Of a DNA stretch of 15,621 bases, positions 6,884 to 13,780 are shown in pieces. The notes beneath the pieces were generated by a model. It made no database searches and was not told where the DNA came from. It saw only the letters and a program-made list of their open reading frames with translations. Each line of letters begins with the position of its first letter. Positions within the stretch are counted from its first letter, which is position 1. The stretch spans positions 1-15,621 of the forward strand of contig CAKXIK010000030.1 of NCBI GenBank assembly GCA_934875675.1, in the 5' to 3' direction. The position numbers and the translations under genes are program-made. Source of the DNA: an uncultured bacterium. Lineage in GTDB: Bacteria; Bacillota; Clostridia; Oscillospirales; Acutalibacteraceae.

Positions 6884-6903
6884 GTGTGTGAATATATTAG
6901 AAT
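6875..6903 (+). promoter_or_regulatory. Promoter for the aminotransferase gene
   Basis: TTGCAA (6875-6880), a 17-nt spacer and TAGAAT (6898-6903) form a good sigma-A promoter. The start would be near 6910, giving a 34-nt leader with ribosome site AGGAGG (6929-6934). Its position also rules out translation starting at 6875. Confidence 0.65.
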
Positions 6904-6943
6904 AGGAAAAATCGAAATGATATTTCCCAGGAGGTTGTGTCAA

Positions 6944-8212
6944 ATGGAAAACTATATGTCTTTAAGTTCCGATCAGCTTCGAGTGGTTTACGATAGCCTG
7001 AAAGAAGAATATGAAGCATTTCAGGCGCGAAACCTGAAGCTCGACATGTCCCGCGGCAAACCGGGTGCCGATCAGCTGGATCTTTCGGACGGCGTGATTG
7101 CAAGCACAGCAACACACACACCCAGTGGATTGGATTGCCGCAATTACGGCGGAACCGATGGTTTCCCGGAGATTCGTCAGCTGTTTGCAGAGATGATGGA
7201 AGTTCCGGTGGAAAATGTTGTGGTGGGCAATAATTCCAGCCTGACTATGATGTTCGACAAAATTTCTTCCGCTATGACGCACGGCGTTTGCGGCGGGAAA
7301 CCCTGGATGCTGCAGGGCGGTGTCAAATTTCTTTGCCCCGCGCCCGGCTATGACCGCCATTTCACCATTTGTGAATATTTTGGTATTGATATGATTACCG
7401 TGCCGATGACGCAGGACGGCCCGAATATGACCATGGTGGAAGAACTGGTTTCTTCCGATGAGAAAATCAAGGGTATGTGGTGTGTTCCGAAGTATTCAAA
7501 TCCGCAGGGGATTACTTACTCTGACGAAACGGTTCGCCGTATTGCAAACCTGAAGCCGGCTGCAAAGGACTTCCGTGTTTTCTGGGATAATGCATACTGT
7601 GTACATGACCTCACAGAAACACCGGATCATTTGCTGCCGTTTTACGAGGAATGTGTGAAGGCAGGCAATGAAGATATGCCGGTTATGTTTGCTTCCACCT
7701 CTAAAATCAGTCTGCCGGGTTCCGGCGTGGCTGCAATGGCTACTTCCCAGAACAACCTGAAGCAGGATAAAAAACGCATCTTTACACAAACCGTGGGTCC
7801 CGACAAAATGAATATGATCCGTCATCTTGATTATTTCAAAGATATGAATGGAATCCGTGCGCAGATGAAGCGTCATGCAGAAAAGCTGGCACCCAAATTC
7901 GATATTGTCTGCAATAAATTGGAAGAACAATTCAGTGAAAACAAAATCCTGTTCTGGAGCAAACCAAACGGGGGATATTTTGTTGGTGTGGATACGTTGG
8001 AAGGCTGCGCAAAACGTGTTGTTGAACTTTGTGCACAGGCAGGCGTCAAACTGACATCCGCGGGTGCAACATACCCCTACGGGAAAGATCCGCATGACAC
8101 AAACATCCGCCTTGCGCCAACTTTCCCAACCGCTGCGGAACTTTCGCTTGCAATGGATTTGTTCTGTCTTTGTGTGAAAATTGCCTCGATTGAAAAGATG
8201 TTGGCAGAATAA
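6944..8212 (+). CDS. PLP-dependent aminotransferase, aspartate-type (fold I)
   Basis: A 422-residue aminotransferase that should exchange amino groups between an amino acid (probably aspartate or a related one) and 2-oxoglutarate in the cytoplasm. Motifs in order: SRGKPGADQLDLS (36-48) near the N-terminus, the cofactor phosphate/ring region VGNNSSLTMMFD (94-105), SNPQG (185-189), DNAY (Asp215 to the pyridine nitrogen, Tyr218), STSK with Schiff-base Lys254, and NIRLAPT, whose Arg389 should bind the substrate carboxylate. The sequence resembles the atypical aspartate aminotransferase group often labelled aminotransferase class I/II or PF12897, rather than classical AspB. The ATG at 6944 has AGGAGG 9 nt upstream; a longer in-frame start at 6875 falls inside the promoter. 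Divergent from the siroheme reductase operon. Substrate preference is inferred. Confidence 0.9.
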   Translation: MENYMSLSSDQLRVVYDSLKEEYEAFQARNLKLDMSRGKPGADQLDLSDGVIASTATHTPSGLDCRNYGGTDGFPEIRQLFAEMMEVPVENVVVGNNSSLTMMFDKISSAMTHGVCGGKPWMLQGGVKFLCPAPGYDRHFTICEYFGIDMITVPMTQDGPNMTMVEELVSSDEKIKGMWCVPKYSNPQGITYSDETVRRIANLKPAAKDFRVFWDNAYCVHDLTETPDHLLPFYEECVKAGNEDMPVMFASTSKISLPGSGVAAMATSQNNLKQDKKRIFTQTVGPDKMNMIRHLDYFKDMNGIRAQMKRHAEKLAPKFDIVCNKLEEQFSENKILFWSKPNGGYFVGVDTLEGCAKRVVELCAQAGVKLTSAGATYPYGKDPHDTNIRLAPTFPTAAELSLAMDLFCLCVKIASIEKMLAE

Positions 8213-8247
8213 TTTTGGGAAGAGTTTTCTTCCGGCATGAAAATTGA

Positions 8248-8276
8248 TTGACTTTTCTTCCATAAAACAATATAAT
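8248..8276 (+). promoter_or_regulatory. Consensus promoter for secDF
   Basis: TTGACT (8248-8253), 17 nt, then TATAAT (8271-8276): five of six and six of six matches at optimal spacing, the best promoter in the window. Transcription should begin near 8283 and leave a leader of about 105 nt before secD. Confidence 0.75.
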
Positions 8277-8277
8277 T

Positions 8278-8320
8278 AACCTGTTACGTTTGCATTGCGG
8301 TGTGGCGTGCAGGTTTTTTT
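8278..8320 (+). terminator. Possible terminator of the aminotransferase gene, straddling the secDF start
   Basis: AACCTG (8278-8283) can pair with CAGGTT (8310-8315), with ACG/CGT pairing inside, and seven Ts end at 8320. The stem is short and imperfect. Its left arm lies at or before the predicted secDF start point, so only read-through transcripts from the aminotransferase would contain the full stem. Confidence 0.35.
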
Positions 8321-8387
8321 GTTAGCCGGACAAGTATCCTGCATTCACTGGCAAACTGCAGACATTATATTTTAGGGGGACTTGCGC

Positions 8388-9845
8388 ATGAAGCGAACTG
8401 GCAAGCCGGTGTTCTTTATCGTTGCGCTGCTGATACTCTTTGTGAGCTATGCTGCGTTTTTCGGTATTTATACCGAAAGAGGCGATCTTAGCATACCGGT
8501 AATCAAAGGTGCGAGCGACATTCGCTGGGGTATTGATATCCGCGGCGGTGTGGAGGCAACCTTTTACGCAGTCGATGACGACGACAACGCGTTGCAGGCA
8601 GATTCCGAAAAACTGGATGCTGCAAAGGAAATTATCAGCGTGCGTCTTGTTGACAATCACATCACAGACTATGAACTCTATGTCGATTACGAAAACTCCC
8701 GAATTATTCTTCGATTCCCATGGCGCGAGGATGAAACCGACTTCGATCCGGAGAAGGCAATTCAGGAAATTTCCATGACTGCCCTGCTAACGTTCCGCGA
8801 AGGCAATGAAACGGAAAATGTTACGGATGAAAACGGCAACGTTACCGGCATCAAGCCGACCGGCATCACGGAAACGAATATCATACTTACCGGTGACGAT
8901 GTTGATACGGCAACACCGTATTATGATAGCACGCAGGTTGGCTCCAGTGGTGCTTACGGTGTGCAGTTAAAGCTGAAGGAAAGCGGCAAGACCAAGTTTG
9001 CCGAAGCTACCAAAAAGCTTTACAGTGCAACGGAAAGCGAACGCGGATACATCTCCATCTGGCTCGATGATGACGAGATTTCGTATCCTCGTGTTGATGC
9101 AGAAATTACCGATGGCGTAGCGACCATTTCCGGTAACTTTACGGCAGAAACAGCGCAGGATCTTGCAAACAAGATCAATGGCGGTGCGCTGCCGTTCAAG
9201 CTTGCAACCTCAAACTTTGGTTCGATTAACCCGCAGATGGGCACCATGGCTTTGGATGCGATGCTGCTTGCCGGTATCATTGCTCTGGTTTTGGTCTGCA
9301 TTTTCATGATCCTTGTTTATCGTCTGCCCGGCGCGGTTGCTTCCATTGCGCTGCTCGGTCAGGTTGCGGGCATGATTGCTGCAGTCTCTGGCTTCCTGCC
9401 TTCCATTAACAGCTTTACACTCACCTTGCCTGGTATTGCAGGTATGATTCTGTCAATCGGTATGGGTGTTGATGCAAACGTCATTACCAACGAGCGTATC
9501 AAAGAAGAAATTCGCAAAGGACGTTCGCTGGATGCTGCAATTGATAACGGATCTTCGGATAGCTTCTCTGCAATCTTTGACGGTAATGTTACCGTGATTA
9601 TTGTTGCCGTTATTCTGATGGGCGTTTTTGGCCCGCCAGATGGATTCTGGTCCAAGCTGTTGACTCCGTTCCTGTTTATGTTCGGAACGTCTACCACCGG
9701 ATCGGTCTATTCCTTTGGTTACACCCTGTTGATCGGTGTTATCTTCAACTTTATCATGGGCGTTACAGCTTCCCGTCTGATGGTCAAATCCCTGTCGCGG
9801 TTTAAGATTTTCCGCAACAAATGGCTTTATGGAGGTGACCGCTGA
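8388..9845 (+). CDS. secD: Protein translocase subunit SecD
   Basis: SecD works with SecF and SecYEG, using the proton-motive force to finish export of proteins across the membrane. The 485-residue protein has an N-terminal membrane helix (about 7-27), the GIDIRGGVEA motif (48-57), a large extracytoplasmic P1 region to about residue 270, then a five-helix RND-type membrane domain. Conserved stretches there include INSFTLTLPGIAGMILSIGMGVDANVITNERIKEEI (about 340-375), with the key Asp362, and AIDNGSSDSFSAIFDGNVT. The ATG at 8388 follows AGGGGGA (8374-8380) by 7 nt; a TTG two codons earlier abuts that site. The stop overlaps the secF start by one base (TGATG). Length and order are typical of Bacillota that keep secD and secF as separate genes. 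Confidence 0.96.
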   Translation: MKRTGKPVFFIVALLILFVSYAAFFGIYTERGDLSIPVIKGASDIRWGIDIRGGVEATFYAVDDDDNALQADSEKLDAAKEIISVRLVDNHITDYELYVDYENSRIILRFPWREDETDFDPEKAIQEISMTALLTFREGNETENVTDENGNVTGIKPTGITETNIILTGDDVDTATPYYDSTQVGSSGAYGVQLKLKESGKTKFAEATKKLYSATESERGYISIWLDDDEISYPRVDAEITDGVATISGNFTAETAQDLANKINGGALPFKLATSNFGSINPQMGTMALDAMLLAGIIALVLVCIFMILVYRLPGAVASIALLGQVAGMIAAVSGFLPSINSFTLTLPGIAGMILSIGMGVDANVITNERIKEEIRKGRSLDAAIDNGSSDSFSAIFDGNVTVIIVAVILMGVFGPPDGFWSKLLTPFLFMFGTSTTGSVYSFGYTLLIGVIFNFIMGVTASRLMVKSLSRFKIFRNKWLYGGDR

Positions 9846-10837
9846 TGAGAAAGGATATGAATTTTGATTTCGTCGGCAAAAAGAAGAAGTTTGCGCTTGT
9901 TTCGCTCTGTATTTTAATTGCGGGTATTCTTTGCAACATCTTTTTGGGTGCCAAAATGGACATCCAGTTTACCGGCGGTTCCATTATCAAGTATTCCTAT
10001 ACCGGTGATGTTTCAGAGCAGGATGTTAAAGATGCTTTGAAGCCGGTAACGGGTGGAAACGAGTCGCTGCAGTTCAACTATAATGTGTATGCAGCAAATT
10101 CTACCGAGCCGTATAATATGCTGTCAGTTTCTCTTACGGAGAATAATCAGCTTTCTTCGGAGGATCAACAGACTCTTCTGAATGCGCTGAAAGAAAAGTT
10201 CCCGGATAGTGGCATGACACAGGTTGAATCTAACTCGGTGCAAGCAACGATGGGACGTGAGTTTTTCTGGAAATGTATGGTCGCGGTTGCGCTGGCATCC
10301 ATTTTGATGCTCGTTTATGTTGCATTCCGTTTCCGTAAAATCGGCGGATGGTCTGCCGGTTTGATGGCGCTGATTGCGCTGGTCAATGACTGCCTTGTTT
10401 CTTACTTTGTGTTTATCGTTTTCCGCATTCCGTTGGATGATAACTTTGTGGCAGTAATTCTGACCATCCTTGGTTATTCACTCAATGATACGATTGTTAT
10501 TTATGACCGAATTCGTGAGAATCGCCGTTTGCTCGGTCCGAAATCGGATTTGGGCACGGTTGTAAATCTGAGCTTGAATCAGTCTTTTGGCCGTACGCTG
10601 AATACTTCGCTGGCTACCTTTATGGCAGTTAGCTGTGTGACGGTTGTTGCTTTGATTTATAATCTGGATTCGATTCTGAGCTTCTCGGTTCCAATGATGT
10701 TTGGTGTGCTTTCCGGTTTTTACACCTCTGTTTTCCTTGCTTCTCCGTTGTGGGTAGGTTTGCGTTCTGCTATGGCAAAGCGCAAGGCTGCCAATGCGGA
10801 GAAAAATGCCGGCAAAAAGAAAGCTTCAGCCAAATAA
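9845..10837 (+). CDS. secF: Protein translocase subunit SecF
   Basis: Partner of SecD in the membrane complex that assists Sec export. The 330-residue protein has a first membrane helix (about 15-36), the MDIQFTGGS motif (38-46), a small extracytoplasmic domain, then five helices. The conserved VNDCLVSYFVF (180-190) and GYSLNDTIVIYDRIRENRR (210-228) segments are clear, followed by LNQSFGRTLNTSLATFMAV. The C-terminus is Lys/Ala-rich. ATG 9845 overlaps the secD stop, and GGAGG (9831-9835) lies 9 nt upstream; an alternative ATG at 9857 is less favoured. Translation is likely coupled to secD, and transcription ends at the strong terminator just downstream. Confidence 0.96.
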   Translation: MRKDMNFDFVGKKKKFALVSLCILIAGILCNIFLGAKMDIQFTGGSIIKYSYTGDVSEQDVKDALKPVTGGNESLQFNYNVYAANSTEPYNMLSVSLTENNQLSSEDQQTLLNALKEKFPDSGMTQVESNSVQATMGREFFWKCMVAVALASILMLVYVAFRFRKIGGWSAGLMALIALVNDCLVSYFVFIVFRIPLDDNFVAVILTILGYSLNDTIVIYDRIRENRRLLGPKSDLGTVVNLSLNQSFGRTLNTSLATFMAVSCVTVVALIYNLDSILSFSVPMMFGVLSGFYTSVFLASPLWVGLRSAMAKRKAANAEKNAGKKKASAK

Positions 10838-10850
10838 TTTTTGGCCTAAT

Positions 10851-10886
10851 AAAAAAGATCTTCCTCGTTTGGAAGATCTTTTTTTT
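10851..10886 (+). terminator. Rho-independent terminator after secDF
   Basis: Arms 10851-10864 and 10871-10884 pair perfectly around a 6-nt loop and end in a long T run (to 10886). The A run at the 5' side lets it work on the other strand too. It lies 13 nt after the secF stop. Confidence 0.95.
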
Positions 10887-11165
10887 ATAAAAGAAAAGAT
10901 GGGCATAGCAAAATATTTAATTTTATAGTATAATAAAAACCAATCGATCATTTAGCTTTTCAAATATAAATTGGATAAAAGAAACGGAATACTGTTTTTA
11001 ATAAAGCGGTAGATCAATATTTATGATAAAATTGTATAGATTAAGGCTTTTTCTTTATTTTCTTTTGCTTTAAGAGATTCGTATTAGTTTGACCCGGTAA
11101 ATCAAATGTTGTCACCAGATGTAAAAAAGGTTATTCAAATTATTGTCGAAAGGGATGATCGTTGA

Positions 11166-12041
11166 ATGGAAAACTACGAACATGCAACCGCGGAAACAGA
11201 AAGATTGTTTAGCGAAATAAGCAGGCCGGTCATTGTCTTTCACAATTGCGGAGAGTTTCCCTATATTCCGGTGCCACATTTGCACTCGCAATATGAGATT
11301 TATTATAATATTCAGGGAGGACGCAGTTTTTTCGTTAACAAGCTGTTTTATCACTGTGAACCGCATTCTCTGTTTGTCATTCCAAGCACTCAGATTCATA
11401 AGGTTTCCACGGAGCCGGACGTAATCTATGACCGGTGTATTATCAATATTGATGATACGATTATCAGCACGTTAAACAGTCTTTCCAATATGCAAAGTCA
11501 TCCGCTTGCTTGGATGAATCAAATAGGAGTTAGTCAACCACATAAGGTAATTTTAACACAGGAAGAGCACGAACGGTTTGTGAAGATGATCGATGAGTAT
11601 CATGCGCCCAAAATAGCGGGAGATGAATTGATGCTGTTGGTTCGCCTGTTGGACATCATCTCCTTTGTGCGTAATCGCTTTCGTCGCCATTCTAACGAGA
11701 ACATGGCGGTTGTTGCACCGGAAACATGGTCGGATAAAGCAATTCAATATATTGAATCAGAGTTTAATAACGATCTTTCGATTCGTGAAATAGCTAACAA
11801 GCTGTTCATTAATGAAAATCATCTTTGCACTATTTTTAAAGCAGAAACCGGATTGACTATTAATAAATATATTATTCTGCGAAAAGTGGCAGAAGCTAAG
11901 CGCCTGTTGTATTATGGATATAGTGTCAAAGAGGCGTGTGCACGTTCTGGATTTAATGATTATTCCAATTTCATACGTACTTTCAAAAAGATTGAGGGAA
12001 CATCTCCTTCAAAATTGCACAAACTAACGGATCCGCTCTAA
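11166..12041 (+). CDS. AraC-family transcriptional regulator with cupin sensor domain
   Basis: A 291-residue DNA-binding regulator. The N-terminal half (about 20-95) is an AraC-type cupin, with PHLHSQYEIYYNIQGG and the PHSLFVIPSTQIHKVS strand, and probably binds a sugar or other small ligand. The C-terminal 100 residues hold two helix-turn-helix units: about 204-225 (LSIREIANKLFINENHLCTIFK) and 253-275 (SVKEACARSGFNDYSNFIRTFKK), ending with the usual GTSPSKLHK. AAAGGGA (11149-11155) precedes the ATG by 10 nt. The 279-bp AT-rich gap upstream (10887-11165) has a TATAAT-like stretch at 10929-10934 but no good -35, so no promoter is called. It stands alone between the secDF terminator and a region of small genes. 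The regulated target is unknown; the downstream beta-propeller gene is one candidate. Confidence 0.92.
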   Translation: MENYEHATAETERLFSEISRPVIVFHNCGEFPYIPVPHLHSQYEIYYNIQGGRSFFVNKLFYHCEPHSLFVIPSTQIHKVSTEPDVIYDRCIINIDDTIISTLNSLSNMQSHPLAWMNQIGVSQPHKVILTQEEHERFVKMIDEYHAPKIAGDELMLLVRLLDIISFVRNRFRRHSNENMAVVAPETWSDKAIQYIESEFNNDLSIREIANKLFINENHLCTIFKAETGLTINKYIILRKVAEAKRLLYYGYSVKEACARSGFNDYSNFIRTFKKIEGTSPSKLHKLTDPL

Positions 12042-12042
12042 T

Positions 12043-12080
12043 AAAGAAGCATTGTCACACCCAAGGTATGCGTCTTTTCT
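12043..12080 (+). terminator. Weak candidate terminator after the AraC-type gene
   Basis: AAAGAAGCAT (12043-12052) pairs with ATGCGTCTTT (12068-12077) with one mismatch, followed by a U-rich tract (TCTT). It begins just after the stop at 12041. The stem is A/U-rich and the loop is 15 nt, so strength would be modest. Confidence 0.35.
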
Positions 12081-12154
12081 TGTGAGAGGAATAATTTGTT
12101 TTTTCGTATCATAAATTTTGAAAAAGGCTTTCGTTTGTTCTGCATGATTATTAA

Positions 12155-12286
12155 ATCACCAAGAATATTACATTAAGAGAATACAAAAATTACTTCACAG
12201 AGCGTGAAGCTATTAAGCTTTCTCAGGAAGAGTATCAAAAAACGTGATGTAAAAATTGCGGTAAAGATTTTTGGTATTTGAGCTGA
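12155..12286 (+). pseudogene. Remnant of a small zinc-ribbon protein gene
   Basis: One frame reads as protein-like sequence from about 12155: TLREYKNYFTEREAIKLSQE, then EYQKT, an in-frame TGA (12245-12247), then CKNCGKDFWYLS and a second TGA (12284-12286). The CxxCGK-F-W pattern matches the first knuckle of small zinc-ribbon proteins, but the second Cys pair is absent and no start codon or ribosome site is seen. It therefore looks like a decayed gene. The reading is short, and chance resemblance cannot be excluded. Confidence 0.4.
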
Positions 12287-12306
12287 TTAGAAAGCGGGTA
12301 GATTTT

Positions 12307-12600
12307 ATGAATTTGTTTTTCCTTTTTCTGGTGTTGGCGGTCATTACAGAGGGATTAGTGGAATATGCAAAAACATTAATTGCGATGTCCAATCGAAAAA
12401 CAATGATCATTCAGCTTTCCGCGCTTGCAGTATCAATTGTGCTTTGTGTGCTGAGCCGGGCAGATATTCTCGCACAGTTGGGCGTTACATTTACAGTGCC
12501 CTATGTTGGCTGCATCCTCACAGGCGTGTTTGCAAGTCGCGGTGCAAACTATGCGAGTGATTTTATGGGAAAGCTGACAAAGACCAAGGGCGTGGAATAA
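12307..12600 (+). CDS. Small membrane protein of unknown function (holin-like appearance)
   Basis: A 97-residue hydrophobic protein that I cannot assign to a named family. It shows membrane segments at about 2-24 (NLFFLFLVLAVITEGLVEY), 33-50 and 59-76, followed by a conserved-looking FASRGANYASDFMGKL and a basic/polar tail. Small proteins with this SRG-NY-D-L ending recur in clostridial genomes, and some are labelled holin-like, but no endolysin or phage gene is nearby. The start at 12307 is chosen because it begins directly before the first helix and has a weak ribosome site AGCGGG (12293-12298). A TTG 12 codons upstream would add a charged, unlikely N-terminus and overlaps the zinc-ribbon remnant. 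No + strand terminator follows; the hairpin at 12643-12672 has its T run on the other strand. Confidence 0.65.
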   Translation: MNLFFLFLVLAVITEGLVEYAKTLIAMSNRKTMIIQLSALAVSIVLCVLSRADILAQLGVTFTVPYVGCILTGVFASRGANYASDFMGKLTKTKGVE

Positions 12601-12637
12601 TCCGACCTAAAACAGAACGAAAATTTAGACTGCATGC

Positions 12638-12672
12638 AAAAACGGAGGTATTCCGCGAGGGGAATACCTCCG
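12638..12672 (-). terminator. Rho-independent terminator for the minus-strand Cys-rich gene
   Basis: A perfect 12-bp stem (12643-12654 with 12661-12672, loop 6 nt) is followed on the minus strand by five Us (12642-12638). It lies 34 nt past the stop of the Cys-rich gene. A + strand transcript would form the same stem but without a U tract. Confidence 0.8.
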
Positions 12673-12705
12673 AACTGCTGTTTGGGCAACAGTTGGCAGA
12701 GTTGA

Positions 12706-12909
12706 TTAACAGCAGGTAATGCAAGTGGCGGAAATTTGCGGTGGAATGCTCATTGTCATTATTCCGGAATATTCAATGCGTATTTTGTCATCCACACAAA
12801 AACAGCATGCCTTTGCACAATGCACCAGAACCTCACAATCATTAGAAAGGTCACATACGAGCAGGTCGCATTTTTGGACTTTGAGTACCGTTGCAATCAT
12901 AACAGCCAT
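12706..12909 (-). CDS. Small cysteine-rich protein with SIPPQISA motif, function unknown
   Basis: A 67-residue protein. It is supported by a strong ribosome site GGAGGTG (12921-12915) 5 nt before the ATG, a structured leader, and a dedicated terminator. It contains ten cysteines, mostly in pairs or runs (KCDLLVC, NDCEVLVHC, KACCFC, TCITCC at the very end). The layout, with short beta-like stretches MIATVLKVQ, EVLVHC, KIRIEYSG and then MTMSIPPQISA, recalls small OB-like proteins such as DUF3221/YobA, which end in a similar S-x-P-x-Q motif. That link is my inference. The Cys content could mean metal binding or disulfides; there is no signal peptide, so a cytoplasmic metal-binding role fits better. 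Flanking genes face the other way, so it is transcribed alone. An in-frame upstream ATG (12978) lacks a ribosome site and runs through the leader hairpin. Confidence 0.72.
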   Translation of the reverse strand: MAVMIATVLKVQKCDLLVCDLSNDCEVLVHCAKACCFCVDDKIRIEYSGIMTMSIPPQISATCITCC

Positions 12910-12926
12910 GGAAGCACCTCCGTATA

Positions 12927-12951
12927 GGCTGCAGGTCCTTCGGCTGCAGCC
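12927..12951 (-). promoter_or_regulatory. Leader hairpin of the Cys-rich gene
   Basis: GGCTGCAG (12927-12934) and CTGCAGCC (12944-12951) form a perfect 8-bp, GC-rich stem with a 9-nt loop in otherwise AT-rich leader DNA. It ends 5 nt before the ribosome site on the minus strand. It may stabilise the message or modulate translation; there is no U run, so it is not a terminator. Confidence 0.45.
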
Positions 12952-12981
12952 ATTCGTTTTGAATTGAATGTTAAGCATAAC

Positions 12982-13027
12982 GAGAAATATTTATTTCTCA
13001 TTGTATTTATATGCTTTATATTTCCAA
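12982..13027 (-). promoter_or_regulatory. Candidate promoter and operator palindrome for the Cys-rich gene
   Basis: On the minus strand TTGGAA (13027-13022) is followed after 16 nt by TACAAT (13005-13000). Directly downstream, GAGAAATA (12982-12989) and TATTTCTC (12992-12999) form an 18-bp inverted repeat covering the predicted start point, a position suited to a repressor. The region is AT-rich, so the assignment is tentative. Confidence 0.4.
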
Positions 13028-13167
13028 TCTGTTAAGTGCCTTACTCCACAACCAAAGGATCAAAAAGAACATAAAACTTTTTTTGTAGAAGTTTCAGAGT
13101 CACATTGCTGCTTTGCATAATAATATAGAGCAGGAAGAAATTTTTGCAAAAGGAGTGCAGAATCTGA

Positions 13168-13596
13168 ATGAGAACTAATGGAGTAAAGTCGTGGGATATG
13201 GGGCCGGCACCATTTGTGGTTAATATTGATCGGTATACCATGCAAAATCCTTATTATCGCCAGGCGCTTTGGACAGGAAAGCATATGCAGCTGACCCTGA
13301 TGAGTATTAAGCCGGGCGGGGATATCGGACAGGAAATGCATCCGAATCTTGATCAGTTTATTCGAATTGAATCCGGACAGGGTTTGGTGAAAATGGGGAG
13401 TCAAAAAGATGAAATAGACGTGATCAGACCGATCGATAGACATTATGCGGTAATCGTTCCAGCGGGCACATGGCATAATATTATCAACACCGGAAAAACG
13501 CCGCTTAAACTGTATTCGCTTTATGCACCGCCGCAACATCCTTTTGGAACCATACATGAAACAAAAGAGATTGCACAGGCGGCAGAGAAAGAATAA
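13168..13596 (+). CDS. Single-domain cupin protein
   Basis: A 142-residue cytoplasmic cupin of the mannose-6-phosphate-isomerase-like small family; the ligand is unknown. The first cupin motif is KPGGDIGQEMHPNLDQFIRI followed by ESGQG (about 49-73), with the HPNLDQF variant in place of strict HxH; the second motif is AVIVPAGTWHNIINTG (about 93-108), with His102. Glu56, His58, Gln63 and His102 are plausible metal ligands. AAAGGAG (13149-13155) lies 12 nt before the ATG, slightly long spacing. The gene is followed 65 nt later by an elaborate structured element ending in a T run. It may work with the neighbouring carbohydrate-style regulator or beta-propeller gene, but nothing in the sequence proves it. 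Confidence 0.88.
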   Translation: MRTNGVKSWDMGPAPFVVNIDRYTMQNPYYRQALWTGKHMQLTLMSIKPGGDIGQEMHPNLDQFIRIESGQGLVKMGSQKDEIDVIRPIDRHYAVIVPAGTWHNIINTGKTPLKLYSLYAPPQHPFGTIHETKEIAQAAEKE

Positions 13597-13661
13597 AACC
13601 AACCGGATATTAAAAAAGTTAGTCTCATCGTTATTCATGTACAACGGTAAGTGCAATGATA

Positions 13662-13741
13662 AAAAAAGACTGCCGTAAACCAGATGCCGTGAGCATCAAA
13701 TGGGTATTCACCAGTACCCATAGTTTGCAGCAGTCTTTTTT
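13662..13741. ncRNA. Three-way-junction RNA-like element with complementary loops; also a likely bidirectional terminator
   Basis: The outer stem pairs AAAAAAGACTGC (13662-13673) with GCAGTCTTTTTT (13730-13741) and is extended by AAAC (13677-13680) with GTTT (13723-13726). Inside are two hairpins: GATGC/GCATC (13683-13687, 13693-13697) and TGGGTA/TACCCA (13701-13706, 13715-13720). Their loops contain GTGA (13689-13692) and TCAC (13708-13711), which are complementary, so the two arms could kiss. The structure can form on both strands and each 3' end is a U run. It may end the cupin transcript; the internal architecture is more than a terminator needs. Confidence 0.5.
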
Positions 13742-13780
13742 AAGGGAGAAAATGAAGACAAGAGCATTCCGCTAAATGCC

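Noticed and set aside
6875..6943. N-terminal extension of the aminotransferase from an upstream start at 6875
   Set aside because: This codon lies in the -35 hexamer of the likely promoter; AGGAGG at 6929-6934 fits the ATG at 6944.
8213..8240. Hairpin GGAAG/CTTCC just after the aminotransferase stop as its terminator
   Set aside because: Only five base pairs and no T run directly after it; the structure at 8278-8320 is a better, though still weak, candidate.
7496..8263. Minus-strand 255-codon frame opposite the aminotransferase
   Set aside because: Shadow of a strongly supported PLP enzyme; His/Cys/Phe-rich composition of the kind produced by reading an antisense frame.
12307..12600. Prophage remnant based on the holin-like protein
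   Set aside because: No endolysin, tail, integrase or other phage gene is present, and flanking genes are ordinary chromosomal types.
12643..12672. Plus-strand terminator for the small membrane protein
   Set aside because: The stem is perfect, but no T run follows on the plus strand; the five-U tract is on the minus strand, matching the Cys-rich gene.
13060..13656. Minus-strand 198-codon frame over the cupin gene
   Set aside because: The cupin protein on the plus strand has both cupin motifs and a ribosome site; the antisense frame shows no domain.
13662..13741. CRISPR repeat, integron attC site or known purine riboswitch
   Set aside because: There is one copy in the window with no spacers, no integrase nearby, and the conserved purine-riboswitch core bases are not present.
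13753..13776. Seven-codon leader peptide MKTRAFR
   Set aside because: It has a ribosome-like AAGGGAG, but spacing is only about 4 nt, there is no attenuator after it, and a frame this short is expected by chance.
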